DNA from: Nonomuraea soli
GTDB taxonomy: Bacteria; Actinomycetota; Actinomycetes; Streptosporangiales; Streptosporangiaceae
Assembly: GCF_013761175.1 (NCBI RefSeq)
Contig: NZ_JACDUR010000005.1
Location: 530,970-594,969, forward strand
Length of the DNA stretch: 64,000 nucleotides
Reading direction: 5' to 3'
Shown: piece by piece, positions 56,547 through 64,000 of the stretch
Position numbering within the stretch: the stretch's first letter is position 1
Layout: each line of letters opens with the position of its first letter
Translations under genes and position numbers: made by a program
Notes under the pieces: generated by a model
Told to the model about the DNA's origin: nothing
What the model saw: the letters and a program-made list of their open reading frames with translations, nothing else
The model's database searches: none

Positions 56547-58357
56547 CTGCGTCCGAGCCCCCGGAAGAAGGTGCTGATGTCCGCCGCGAGTGGGGCCGGG
56601 GCGGCCATGGCGAGCATGTGGCTGGCGTGGTGGAGGTCGTTCCAGTGGACGATGCGGTTCTTGGGCTCGGCGATGCGGCGGAAGGCGGCGGGGCCGCCGT
56701 GGGAGACGCCGGTGGGCACGCGGTCCTGGTCGATGGGCATGCCGGCGGCTCCCTCGTAGTACGTCCACGACGAGGAGCCGCCGGTGTCGGTCAGCCAGTA
56801 GAGGCTAGCGTTGGTGAGGATGAGGTCGCGTGAGATCGGCTCGGCGCCGGAACCCCAGCCGTCGAACTCCTTGAAGCGCTCGACCAGGTAGGCCAGTTGC
56901 GCCACCGGCGAGTCGGACCAGCCGTAGCTGAGCGTCTGGGGCCGGGCGGCGAGATACGGGGCGTACGCGCTGCCGCCCGCTCCGCTGAGCATTTCGGTGA
57001 CCCAGGCGATGCCCTGGCGCTCCTCCTCCGACAGGTCTTCCATGTCCTCGGGGCCGGTGGGGATGCCGAGGCCGCCGGTGATGTGCACGCCGACCACGTG
57101 CTCGGGGAACAGGGCGCCGAGCTGCGGGGAGACCAGCGCTCCCGCGTCGTTGCCGTGCGCGCCGTACCGCTCGTAGCCGAGGCGGCTCATCAGCTCGGCC
57201 CAGGTGCGCGCGACGCGTTCGATGCTCCATGGCCGTTCGTCGGCCGGGTTGAACGGCGAGAAGCCGAAGCCGGGCAGCGACGGCGCGACGACGTGGAAGT
57301 CCTCCGACAGGGGGCCCAGAAGGCCGGTGAACTCGGCGATCGAGTTGGGCCAGCTGTGGGTGATGATCAACGGCAGCGCGTTCGGGTTGGTGGAGCGCAC
57401 GTGGAAGAAGTGGATGGGCTGGCCGTCGATCTCGGTGGTGAACTGCGGGAAGAGGTTGATCTTCGCTTCCCAGGCCCGCCAGTCGTAGCCGTCGGCCCAG
57501 TAGGCGGTCAGGTCGCGCAGGTAGCCGACCGGGACGCCGCGGCTCCAATCGGCCCCGGGAAGCCTGGCGGGCCAGCGGGTGCGAGCCAGACGCTCGCGGA
57601 GGTCGTCAAGGTCGGCCTGCGGGACATCGATGGCGAACGGCTTCATCATGTCTTCAGCGTAGGAGGCAATGCGGAAGGTTTCGTTCCGCATTTCGCCAGG
57701 TCGGGTCAGGTGCTGGTCGGGGCCCTGCACGGTGAGGAACACGCCGTGGGCGCGGACGCCGTTGGGTTGGTCCCAGGCGCCGGTCACCTGCCCGATCGCC
57801 TTCGAGGGGAGTGGCGGATTCGTTGCGGGGGTGAGGGGCCGGTTCAGGTGGATCGTTGCGCCCTCCGGGGTGGTGAGACTTGTGCCTTCGGCGTCGTCTG
57901 CGGCACTCGCCGTTGATGACAGCGCTTCGCCCGTATACGAGCGCGTGACCTCGTGATCGGGGGCGTCGCTGACGCTTTGCTGCTGGGCCTGGGCCCGGCC
58001 CTCGATGAGGGCGAGCAGCTGCTCGACCAGCACCGGGTCGTGGCATCCGTCGTAGGCCCAGCGGCGGCCCAGGACGCCGTGCTCCATCGTGCCGATGAGG
58101 GCGTGGTCGGCGCCTTCGAGGGGGGCGCCGCGGTAGGTGAGGGGGATGAGGTAGGAGACCGGGGTGGGGGCTGAGGAGTCGGCGACGACCATGAACTCGA
58201 TGCCGACCTCGCCTGCCGGGTCGTCCAGGCGGAAGCCGCCCGCCTTGGTGAGACGGGGTTCGTCTGAGGTGCCGGGATACCACGGGCGGGTGGGGAGCCA
58301 GGCGGTAAGGAGCTCCAGTTTGGTCGGCTTGAGGGTGGTGTTGTGGACGACGGCCAT
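56543..58357 (-). CDS. Maltokinase-cap-like domain fused to an epoxide hydrolase
   Basis: A 604-residue frame with two parts. Residues about 1-215 (TLKPTKLELLTAWLPTRPWY ... TMEHGVLGRRWAYDGCHDPV) match the maltokinase N-terminal cap-like proteins of actinobacteria, normally stand-alone and about 200 residues. Residues about 237-604 are an epoxide hydrolase: the EHN lid MMKPFAIDVPQADLDDLRER, the oxyanion HSWPNS, the nucleophile in GNDAGALVS (Asp) and the late HASHMLAM His. The join coincides with a promoter-like palindrome (57668-57692), and ATG 57649 would give a normal 368-residue hydrolase, so two genes may have merged by stop loss, or both forms may be made. Confidence 0.75.
   Translation of the reverse strand: MAVVHNTTLKPTKLELLTAWLPTRPWYPGTSDEPRLTKAGGFRLDDPAGEVGIEFMVVADSSAPTPVSYLIPLTYRGAPLEGADHALIGTMEHGVLGRRWAYDGCHDPVLVEQLLALIEGRAQAQQQSVSDAPDHEVTRSYTGEALSSTASAADDAEGTSLTTPEGATIHLNRPLTPATNPPLPSKAIGQVTGAWDQPNGVRAHGVFLTVQGPDQHLTRPGEMRNETFRIASYAEDMMKPFAIDVPQADLDDLRERLARTRWPARLPGADWSRGVPVGYLRDLTAYWADGYDWRAWEAKINLFPQFTTEIDGQPIHFFHVRSTNPNALPLIITHSWPNSIAEFTGLLGPLSEDFHVVAPSLPGFGFSPFNPADERPWSIERVARTWAELMSRLGYERYGAHGNDAGALVSPQLGALFPEHVVGVHITGGLGIPTGPEDMEDLSEEERQGIAWVTEMLSGAGGSAYAPYLAARPQTLSYGWSDSPVAQLAYLVERFKEFDGWGSGAEPISRDLILTNASLYWLTDTGGSSSWTYYEGAAGMPIDQDRVPTGVSHGGPAAFRRIAEPKNRIVHWNDLHHASHMLAMAAPAPLAADISTFFRGLGRS
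57668..57692. promoter_or_regulatory. Operator-like palindrome within the fused gene
   Basis: AATGCGGAA-N7-TTCCGCATT is a perfect 9-bp inverted repeat, 19 bases upstream of the internal ATG that would begin a stand-alone epoxide hydrolase. The surrounding bases are less GC-rich than true coding sequence here. It looks like a TetR-type operator left between two once separate genes. Confidence 0.65.
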
Positions 58358-58539
58358 GCTGGGCTCGCTCTCTTTGCGCGGCGTACGGCGGGGCGGCGGG
58401 GCGGCGGGGTGGCGGGGGTGACCTTGGTCATCGTGTCAAAGGCCGCCGGGCCGCCGTGCGCCGGGAGGGCTGGGTTGACCTGAAGTCCGGTTGAGGTTGC
58501 AGCATGGGTTCCCCAACGCGGGCAGCGGCAGGAGTGAGT

Positions 58540-59535
58540 ATGCGAGTGGTTCAGGTGGCGCGGTTCGGAGGTCCCGAGGTGCTGGTGCCTGGGGAGGCGC
58601 CGGATCCGGTGGCTGGGGCGGGGCAGGTGGTGGTCGAGGTGGCGGTCGCGGGGATCACGTTCGTCGAGACGCAGATCCGGCGCGGCGTTGACGAGTGGCA
58701 TGCCAGGCCGCCGCTTCCCCACGTGCCGGGTGGGCTGGTGGCGGGACGGGTGGGGGCTGTCGGTCCTGGGGTGGATCCGGCTTGGCTCGGGCGGCGGGTC
58801 ATCGCCGACCTCGGGGAGAGTGGCGGTTTCGCCGAGCTGGCGGTGGCCGGCGTGGAGGAATTGTTCCCCGTGCCGGACGGGCTGGGGCTGCCGGAGGCGG
58901 TCGCACTGCACAGCGACGGCAGTACGGCGCAGGGCCTGGTGGAGACGGTGAAGGTGGGTCCCGGCGATCAGGTTCTGGTCGAGGCGGCCGCTGGTGGGGT
59001 GGGGAGTCTGCTGGTGCAGCTCGCTCGGGCGGCGGGGGCGAGGGTCGTGGGGGCGGCTCGTGGGGCGCGGAAGCTGGGCGTGATCCGGGAGCTGGGAGCG
59101 GACGCGGCGGTCGACTACTCCGAGCCGGGGTGGACCGAGCGGGTGCTGGAGGCGACCGGCGGGGTGGGGGCGACCGTGGTGTTCGACGGTGTGGGTGGGC
59201 GGATCGGGCGGGAGGCGTTCGAGGTGACGGCTCGCGGGGGGCGGTTCTCCGTACATGGTGCGTCCAGCGGGGAGGTCACCGGCATCGATCCCGGACATGC
59301 CAGTGCCAAGGGTGTGGAGGTGATCGGGATCGAGCAGCTCTTCGGGTTCGGGCCGCATCTGGGGCGGTGGGCGGAGCAGGTCATGTCCCAGGCTGTGGCG
59401 GGGGTGGTGCGTCCGGTCATTGGGCAGACGTTTCCGCTGGAGCGCGCCGCGGAGGCGCACGCGGCGATCGAGAACCGCACGGCTGTGGGCAAGACGCTGT
59501 TGGTGGTGGGGCCGCCGCCGACGACCTGGGGCTAG
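58540..59535 (+). CDS. Zinc-free quinone oxidoreductase-like MDR dehydrogenase
   Basis: A 331-residue medium-chain dehydrogenase/reductase of the quinone oxidoreductase type. The GroES-like half opens VVQVARFGGPEVLVPGEAPD; the NADPH-binding motif is VLVEAAAGGVGSLLVQLARA (about 147-166), then GADAAVDYSEPGW. The structural and catalytic zinc cysteines are missing, as in NADPH:quinone reductases. The ATG 58540 has AGGAG five bases before it. It is divergent from the fused hydrolase across 182 bp that shows nothing else recognisable. Confidence 0.9.
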   Translation: MRVVQVARFGGPEVLVPGEAPDPVAGAGQVVVEVAVAGITFVETQIRRGVDEWHARPPLPHVPGGLVAGRVGAVGPGVDPAWLGRRVIADLGESGGFAELAVAGVEELFPVPDGLGLPEAVALHSDGSTAQGLVETVKVGPGDQVLVEAAAGGVGSLLVQLARAAGARVVGAARGARKLGVIRELGADAAVDYSEPGWTERVLEATGGVGATVVFDGVGGRIGREAFEVTARGGRFSVHGASSGEVTGIDPGHASAKGVEVIGIEQLFGFGPHLGRWAEQVMSQAVAGVVRPVIGQTFPLERAAEAHAAIENRTAVGKTLLVVGPPPTTWG

Positions 59536-59572
59536 GGGTACTGCGCCAACGCACCAGGCGGCGCCGGGCCTC

Positions 59573-59911
59573 TCAGGCCAGGGCCATGGCCACGACCACC
59601 GGGGCCAGGTAGAGGAGCGGGAAGGGGACGTGCTTGTACGACCGGGCGCGGAGCACCGTCGCCACGGCGCCCGTGAAGTACACCACCAGCCCGATCCCCG
59701 CCGCGAGGCCGATGGCGGGGACGAACAAGCCGGCCACCAGGCCGAGGGCGCCCGCCGTCTTGGCGGCGCCCAGCCAGGGCCACAACGCCTGCGGCACGCC
59801 GTACTCGGCGAGGGGTTCGACGACCCACGCGGCGCGGGCGAAGACCGAGACGGCCGAGAAGGCCACCCAGGCGGCCGCGAGGACGGTGACGACGACATGT
59901 GCGGTGAACAT
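59573..59911 (-). CDS. DoxX family membrane protein
   Basis: A 112-residue protein with four hydrophobic helices: VVVTVLAAAWVAFSAVSVFA, WPWLGAAKTAGALGLVAGLF, AIGLAAGIGLVVYFTGAVAT and PLLYLAPVVVAMALA. The lysine-bearing G-A-A-K-T-A-G-A segment is typical of DoxX-like proteins, whose roles include redox or oxidative-stress functions. ATG 59911 has AGGAGAG six bases ahead. It converges on the oxidoreductase gene. Confidence 0.85.
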   Translation of the reverse strand: MFTAHVVVTVLAAAWVAFSAVSVFARAAWVVEPLAEYGVPQALWPWLGAAKTAGALGLVAGLFVPAIGLAAGIGLVVYFTGAVATVLRARSYKHVPFPLLYLAPVVVAMALA

Positions 59912-60073
59912 CTGAACTCTCCTGTCATGGGGCTTGCGAGGTGAGTTCAGCTTGGCGGGGGAGGTTGATACGTCCGCGATGGAGCGGCGATGCGCGGGAC
60001 CGAAGCCGTTCGAACCTCTTGGGGTCATTTGTCATCCAATGAGCGACGGAAAAGGATCTCCTCGGGAGGATCG

Positions 60074-60442
60074 ATGAAGAAGACTCTCGCCATACTCGTC
60101 GCCGGCGGCGCCGTCGCCACGATGGCGCTCGTGGCCGCCCCCGCGGCTCAGGCCGCCGCCCCGCCGCAGTGCCAGGCACCCAAGGTGGCCGACAGGGACA
60201 AGGGCAGGGCCACGATGCGCGGCACGTTCAACCTCAAGGCCGGGCCGTACGCCGGGCCGCGGTGTTCGACCGTCGGGAAGGCCAGGAAGGGGCAGGTGCT
60301 GGAGTTCTTCTGCTGGGTGACGAACGACTACGGCACCCACTGGGTGTTCGCGCACGTCAAGGGGACGAAGAAGTACGGCTGGATGTCGATCGACAACCTG
60401 AGGACGTTCCGCGACACCAACAACGTCCGGGAGGGGTGCTAG
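60074..60442 (+). CDS. Secreted SH3-like domain protein
   Basis: A 122-residue exported protein. The signal peptide KKTLAILVAGGAVATMALVA ends near PAAQA (about residue 27), and the mature part is a small bacterial SH3-type beta barrel: FNLKAGPYAGPRCSTVGKA, GQVLEFFCWVTNDYGTHWVF and KYGWMSIDNLRTF. Four cysteines in the mature protein could form disulfides. Such proteins bind peptidoglycan or cell-wall polymers. GGGAGG is four bases before the ATG. Confidence 0.82.
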   Translation: MKKTLAILVAGGAVATMALVAAPAAQAAAPPQCQAPKVADRDKGRATMRGTFNLKAGPYAGPRCSTVGKARKGQVLEFFCWVTNDYGTHWVFAHVKGTKKYGWMSIDNLRTFRDTNNVREGC

Positions 60443-60518
60443 CCCCTGGCCGGGGCGGCCCGCGCTCGGCTACTCTCGGCGCCGTTAAGATCCACTGCGC
60501 GATTCGGAGTTGACCGCC

Positions 60519-61586
60519 ATGACGATGTTGCCGCCCGAAACAGCTGTCCGGATCGGTGCCCTGGTGCCGTTGTCCCGGCCCGGATGGGTCGAGGCGGGAC
60601 GGCATCTGCTCGCCGGGCTCGAACTGGCCGTGGACGAGGTCAACGACGCGGGCGGGATCGGCGGCAGGCCGCTTGAGCTGGTGGTCAGGGACACGGCGGC
60701 GGATCCGCTGAAGGCCGCCGCGGCCGTGGACGAGCTGGCCGAGCTGGGGGTCGCGGCGCTGGCGGGTGAGTATCACAGCGTCGTGGCCCGGGCCGTGGCC
60801 GCGCGGGCCGATGCCCTCGGCCTGCCGTACCTCTGCTCGTCGGCGGTGCTCGACGCGCTCACCGAGAAGCCGGCCGAGTGGGTGGCGCGCATCGCGCCCG
60901 CGCAGTCGCACGGGTGGCGGATCTATGCGGACTTCCTGCTCGGCGCGGGGCACGAGCGCGTCGTGGTGGCGGCGCAGGCGAGCGTCTACTGGGCGTCCGG
61001 GATCCGGATCCTGCGGGAGGCTCTGGGGGCGCGTGGCGGGTCGGTGGTCGAGGTCGACATGGGGGCGGTCGATCCCGCGAAGCTCTGCGACGAGATCGTC
61101 GGCCATCAGGCGACGGCTCTGCTGCTGCTCGTCGGGCATCCGGAACCGGCGCTGCCCATCGTCGAGGCGGTCCGGGGTGATCAGCGGCTGGCCGGGGTCA
61201 TGATCGGCGCTCCGGCCGGGCAGCCGGAGTTCGCCGAGTGGGCGGCGTTGCCGGACGGCGAGGGGGCGGGGATCCCGTTCCTGCGGTATCTGCCCGAGCG
61301 GCTCGGACCGCTGGGCGAGCGGGTCGAGGGGGCCCTGCGGGAGCGGTTGGGGGTGGCGCCCTCGTTCGTGGCGTTCGAGGGGTATGACACGGTCGCCGTG
61401 CTGGCGGAGCTGCTGCGGTCGCCGGATCGGACCTGGGCGGGGGTGTCGGTCGAGGGCACGAGAGGGGTGATCGGGTTCTCGCGGGCGCCGGGGATCGGGG
61501 TGTGGCAGTGGGTGTGGGCGCCGGTTCAGGTGGCGGAGAGGGATCCGGCCGCTCCTGACCGGATCCGTATCCTGCACACCGAGTGA
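60519..61586 (+). CDS. Periplasmic-binding-type protein without a signal peptide
   Basis: A 355-residue protein of the Peripla_BP_6 (Leu/Ile/Val-binding, AmiC-like) fold: RIGALVPLSRPGWVEAGRHL at the start, LAVDEVNDAGGIGGRPLELV, then CSSAVLDAL and FVAFEGYDTVAVLAELL. The protein starts directly with the first beta strand and has no signal or lipobox, so unless a start lies elsewhere it stays in the cytoplasm, as AmiC-type ligand sensors do. No ABC genes are adjacent. ATG 60519 fits the CGGAG at 60505. Confidence 0.83.
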   Translation: MTMLPPETAVRIGALVPLSRPGWVEAGRHLLAGLELAVDEVNDAGGIGGRPLELVVRDTAADPLKAAAAVDELAELGVAALAGEYHSVVARAVAARADALGLPYLCSSAVLDALTEKPAEWVARIAPAQSHGWRIYADFLLGAGHERVVVAAQASVYWASGIRILREALGARGGSVVEVDMGAVDPAKLCDEIVGHQATALLLLVGHPEPALPIVEAVRGDQRLAGVMIGAPAGQPEFAEWAALPDGEGAGIPFLRYLPERLGPLGERVEGALRERLGVAPSFVAFEGYDTVAVLAELLRSPDRTWAGVSVEGTRGVIGFSRAPGIGVWQWVWAPVQVAERDPAAPDRIRILHTE

Positions 61587-61597
61587 GAGGCCCCGGC

Positions 61598-62542
61598 TCA
61601 CCTCAGGCGGGGCAGGACCTCGCGGCCGTAGAAGTCGAAGAACGCGTCCTGCTCCGTCCCGATCTGGCTGATGAACACCTCGTCGAACCCGGCCTCGACG
61701 TACTTCCCCACCGCCTCCACGTGTACCTCCGGGTCGGGCCCGCAGGCGCTCTTGCCCGAGGCGTCCTCCTCCGACACCATCTCCGCCAGTTGCTCGAAGT
61801 GCCGGGGCAGCGGCAGCAGCTGCGACGCCTCCCCCTTGATCCCCTGCGTCGGCCACAGCCGGTGGACGGTCTTGCGTGCCTCGCCCTCGTCGGCGGCGTA
61901 ACATACCTTGATCCCGCCCTGGGTGCGCTTGCCCTCCTTGGTAAACACCTGCACCTTCTCGGCGTCGGGCCCGGTGGAGATGAAGCCGTCGGCGATGCGC
62001 AGGGCCAGCTCGACCGACTTGTCCCCGAAGGCGGACATGTACACGGGCGGCGGCTCGTCGGGCAGGGTGTAGAGGCGGGCGGTGTCCACGCTGTAGTGCT
62101 TGCCCCGGTGGGTGACGAGTTCGCCGGACCACAGGGCGCGCATGACCTCGATCGCCTCCTCCAGCATCTCCAGCCGTTCGGCGGCCGGGGGCCAGCGGGA
62201 GTCGAGGATGTGCTCGTTGAGCGCCTCGCCGGTTCCGACGCCGAGCTGGAACTTCCCGCCCGTGAGCACGGCGCTGGTGGCCGCGGCCTGGGCGATGATC
62301 GCCGGGTGGATGCGGACGAGGGGGCAGGTGACCGCGGTGGTGATGGGAAGCGAGGTCGCCTGCGCGATGGCTCCGATGGTCGACCAGACGAAGGGGCTCT
62401 GGCCCTGCTCGTCGAGCCACGGGTGGAAGTGATCGGAGATCCACAACGCCTCGAAGCCGGCGCGCTCGGCCAGGACGGCCTGCCGTACCAGCTCGTCGGG
62501 ACGGTGTTCTTCGCTGCTCAGGAAGTATCCGAAGGTAGCCAT
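61598..62542 (-). CDS. F420-dependent LLM class oxidoreductase
   Basis: A 314-residue luciferase-like alpha/beta barrel of the F420-dependent group related to glucose-6-phosphate dehydrogenase (FGD). Motifs: TFGYFLSSEEHRPDELVRQA, SDHFHPWLDEQGQSPFVWS (the His/Trp pair contacting F420), GTGEALNEHILDSRWPP and GFDEVFISQIG. It would transfer hydride to or from coenzyme F420 on an unknown substrate. ATG 62542 is chosen; ATG 62551 adds three residues. It converges on the binding-protein gene with a 12-base gap. Confidence 0.9.
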   Translation of the reverse strand: MATFGYFLSSEEHRPDELVRQAVLAERAGFEALWISDHFHPWLDEQGQSPFVWSTIGAIAQATSLPITTAVTCPLVRIHPAIIAQAAATSAVLTGGKFQLGVGTGEALNEHILDSRWPPAAERLEMLEEAIEVMRALWSGELVTHRGKHYSVDTARLYTLPDEPPPVYMSAFGDKSVELALRIADGFISTGPDAEKVQVFTKEGKRTQGGIKVCYAADEGEARKTVHRLWPTQGIKGEASQLLPLPRHFEQLAEMVSEEDASGKSACGPDPEVHVEAVGKYVEAGFDEVFISQIGTEQDAFFDFYGREVLPRLR

Positions 62543-62611
62543 GAGACCCATCTGCCCGGATGAAAGAACGAAATGCGTTAAGTCATCTCATCTGGGGGCA
62601 GTAGCGGTGTC

Positions 62612-62761
62612 ATGGCTACCTTGCTTTGGATCATCGCAGTAATCCTCGTCATCGCTGGGATCTACGTGATCCTGGCTCGTCGGGACATCCTCTGGGGGAT
62701 CGTCCTCATCGTCCTCGGATTCCTGGTCGGACCGGGTGGCGTCAGTATTTTCAACGTATAG
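62612..62761 (+). CDS. Small 49-residue membrane protein
   Basis: A short frame from ATG 62612 to TAG 62761. Two hydrophobic segments (LLWIIAVILVIAGIYVILA and ILWGIVLIVLGFLVG) flank an RRD turn, and the C-terminus GPGGVSIFN is a pattern I recall from small actinobacterial membrane proteins. Codon use is somewhat less GC-biased, and the ribosome site is weak. Its end overlaps the M19-like gene by 11 bases. The function is unknown. Confidence 0.6.
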   Translation: MATLLWIIAVILVIAGIYVILARRDILWGIVLIVLGFLVGPGGVSIFNV

Positions 62762-64000
62762 CGCGGTTCATGGCGGCCTGCCAGGTCTGTAGGTAGGACT
62801 CGGCTCCGGCTGCCATGTCCCGCATGAAATCGTCACCGGCGATCGCCCGCATGTCCTCGATCCAGTCAGGAACGAGGCCGACGTGGGCGACGCCGTCGAC
62901 GTTGTAGTCCCACGTGCGCTGGCCCGTGCTCGCGCGGTCCTGGCCTGTCGGAAGCGGATAGGTCACGGCACTGCCCGGGCGCGGCGCCGGTAGCACGTGC
63001 AAGCCGTTGGCGTCGAGGCCGTAGCCGTATCCGGTCTTGCCGAACTCGTCGCGCAGCGTCTTGGACGAGCGCCAGCTGTCGACGAAGTCGTCTGCGTCGT
63101 GGCTGATCGACGTGATCATGCCGCCGAGCTGGTAGATGCGACGGAAGTAGTTCGGGTCTGTCCAGCTGTGCGAGGAGATCACGCCTGGATACCCGCGTGC
63201 CTCCAGCAGGTCGAGGGTCTGGTCGGCGGCCTTGACGCTCATGTGGTCGATCTCGACCATCATGCCGCGTGAGATCATGCCTTCCAGCATGTAGCGGCCC
63301 AGAGAGGTCAGGCCCTTGGTGTTGCAGTGCGGCGCCGGCGGGTAGACCGGCAGGCCCACGCCCGGCGGCAGCAGGTCGTTGAGGACCGGCGGGAGCACGC
63401 CGTCCGGCGAGATGGTGTTGTCGCGCTCGGGCCCCGTACAGCGTTCGACGCGCCAGAAGCTGCCCGAGGAGAGCAGGTTGCCCAGGTTGACGATCGCGCC
63501 CTGGGCTCCGGAGTCGAAGCGCACGCCGCACAACGCGTTGTCGTACTTGTGGCACAGGAACATGCTGCGCACGCCGAGCGCGTGCATCTCGTTGAGCCCG
63601 CGGTCGATCTGCGCCCTGGTGCAGTGCGGGATGCCCAGCGTGGTGCGGCATCCGAACGGCTCGGAGGTCTCGATGCCCAGGACGACGGCGAGCTTGCCCG
63701 CCGCGATGACCTGACGGGCCTCGTCGGGGCTCTTGACGATGCGGAAGAAGCCGGTGCCGGGGCCGCCCGACTGGGAGTCGATGTGGTTCTGCAGGTCGTA
63801 GGTGCGCTGAGCTTCCAGCCTGATGGCCGTCATCTCGTCGCAGGAGCGGTTCTTCAGCGGGTAGATCTCGCAGAGCTGCCGGTTGGTCACCAGGTCGTTG
63901 ACCATGATGCGCAGGCCGCCGCGCCAGGCTCGCTCGATCCACTCGTAGTAGTTCTGCTGGTGGGTCATCGAGTCGTTGGCGGGCCAGTCCTTGAAGGTCG
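62751..64000 (-). CDS. M19-like (membrane dipeptidase type) hydrolase, partial
   Basis: The frame is open to the window edge (it reads TFKDWPANDS before the first Met), so only the C-terminal 416 residues are visible. MMVEIDHMSVKAADQTLDLL and YPGVISSHSWTD match the metal-binding strands of renal-dipeptidase-like metal-dependent hydrolases (peptidase M19), with VVLGIETSEPFGC earlier. Several cysteines in the visible part suggest export and disulfides; a signal peptide would be outside the window. The exact substrate is unknown. Confidence 0.78.
   Translation of the reverse strand, partial: TFKDWPANDSMTHQQNYYEWIERAWRGGLRIMVNDLVTNRQLCEIYPLKNRSCDEMTAIRLEAQRTYDLQNHIDSQSGGPGTGFFRIVKSPDEARQVIAAGKLAVVLGIETSEPFGCRTTLGIPHCTRAQIDRGLNEMHALGVRSMFLCHKYDNALCGVRFDSGAQGAIVNLGNLLSSGSFWRVERCTGPERDNTISPDGVLPPVLNDLLPPGVGLPVYPPAPHCNTKGLTSLGRYMLEGMISRGMMVEIDHMSVKAADQTLDLLEARGYPGVISSHSWTDPNYFRRIYQLGGMITSISHDADDFVDSWRSSKTLRDEFGKTGYGYGLDANGLHVLPAPRPGSAVTYPLPTGQDRASTGQRTWDYNVDGVAHVGLVPDWIEDMRAIAGDDFMRDMAAGAESYLQTWQAAMNRAIR

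Overview
The window is high-GC actinobacterial DNA: GTG and TTG starts are frequent, genes are dense with ATGA/GTGA overlaps, and it carries an acyl-CoA carboxylase epsilon subunit, F420- and FMN-dependent luciferase-like enzymes, an accessory SecA, and the DUF574, DUF5946, DUF1360 and DUF6328 families. A soil actinomycete of the Streptosporangiales type is my best inference; no rRNA or tRNA gene was seen to test this.

Layout. 1-9.3 kb: acyl-CoA carboxylase beta/epsilon, a metallophosphoesterase, a two-component flavin monooxygenase pair, a PadR regulator, then a tight MoxR ATPase - VWA protein - three-helix membrane protein operon facing a membrane-anchored NERD protein. 8.7-12.7 kb: a TetR regulator and three acyl-CoA dehydrogenase genes, with matching palindromes before the TetR gene and before the dehydrogenase operon. 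12.7-15.2 kb: three paralogous acetyltransferases with a methyltransferase between them. 15.4-28.7 kb: mixed regulators, oxidoreductases, transporters and accessory SecA2, including an EamA transporter with a probable leader-peptide attenuator.

28.9-51.4 kb is the functional centre: a rhamnogalacturonan (pectin side-region) utilisation locus resembling the B. subtilis yes/yet/lpl region. It holds a GH42 beta-galactosidase, DUF1961 and DUF624 proteins, a lipoprotein and two permeases of an Lpl-type ABC importer, two YetA/PL26-like exo-rhamnogalacturonan lyases (one without and one with a Tat signal), an acetylesterase, a secreted PL11 lyase, a very large secreted acetylesterase-PL11 fusion and a GH51 arabinofuranosidase. 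Secreted enzymes should deacetylate and cut the polymer, the importer takes up oligomers and the cytoplasmic enzymes finish the breakdown. A PLP decarboxylase and its XRE-cupin regulator interrupt the locus. No GH105 unsaturated-uronyl hydrolase and no local LacI or AraC regulator is present, although several LacI-like palindromes are.

51.4-64 kb: an acyltransferase, a PRC-barrel gene with a stress-sigma-type promoter, small membrane proteins, a D-2-hydroxyacid dehydrogenase, a relic of an IS5-type transposase, an in-frame fusion of a maltokinase-cap-like domain with an epoxide hydrolase, and assorted oxidoreductases, ending in a partial M19-like hydrolase.

The three places I would examine first are the MoxR-VWA-membrane effector operon (5.1-7.8 kb), the leader peptide and ribosome-site-sequestering structure before the EamA gene (18.4-18.6 kb), and the paralogous or fused enzymes of the pectin locus. 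All family assignments come from reading sequence motifs; no database search was possible.
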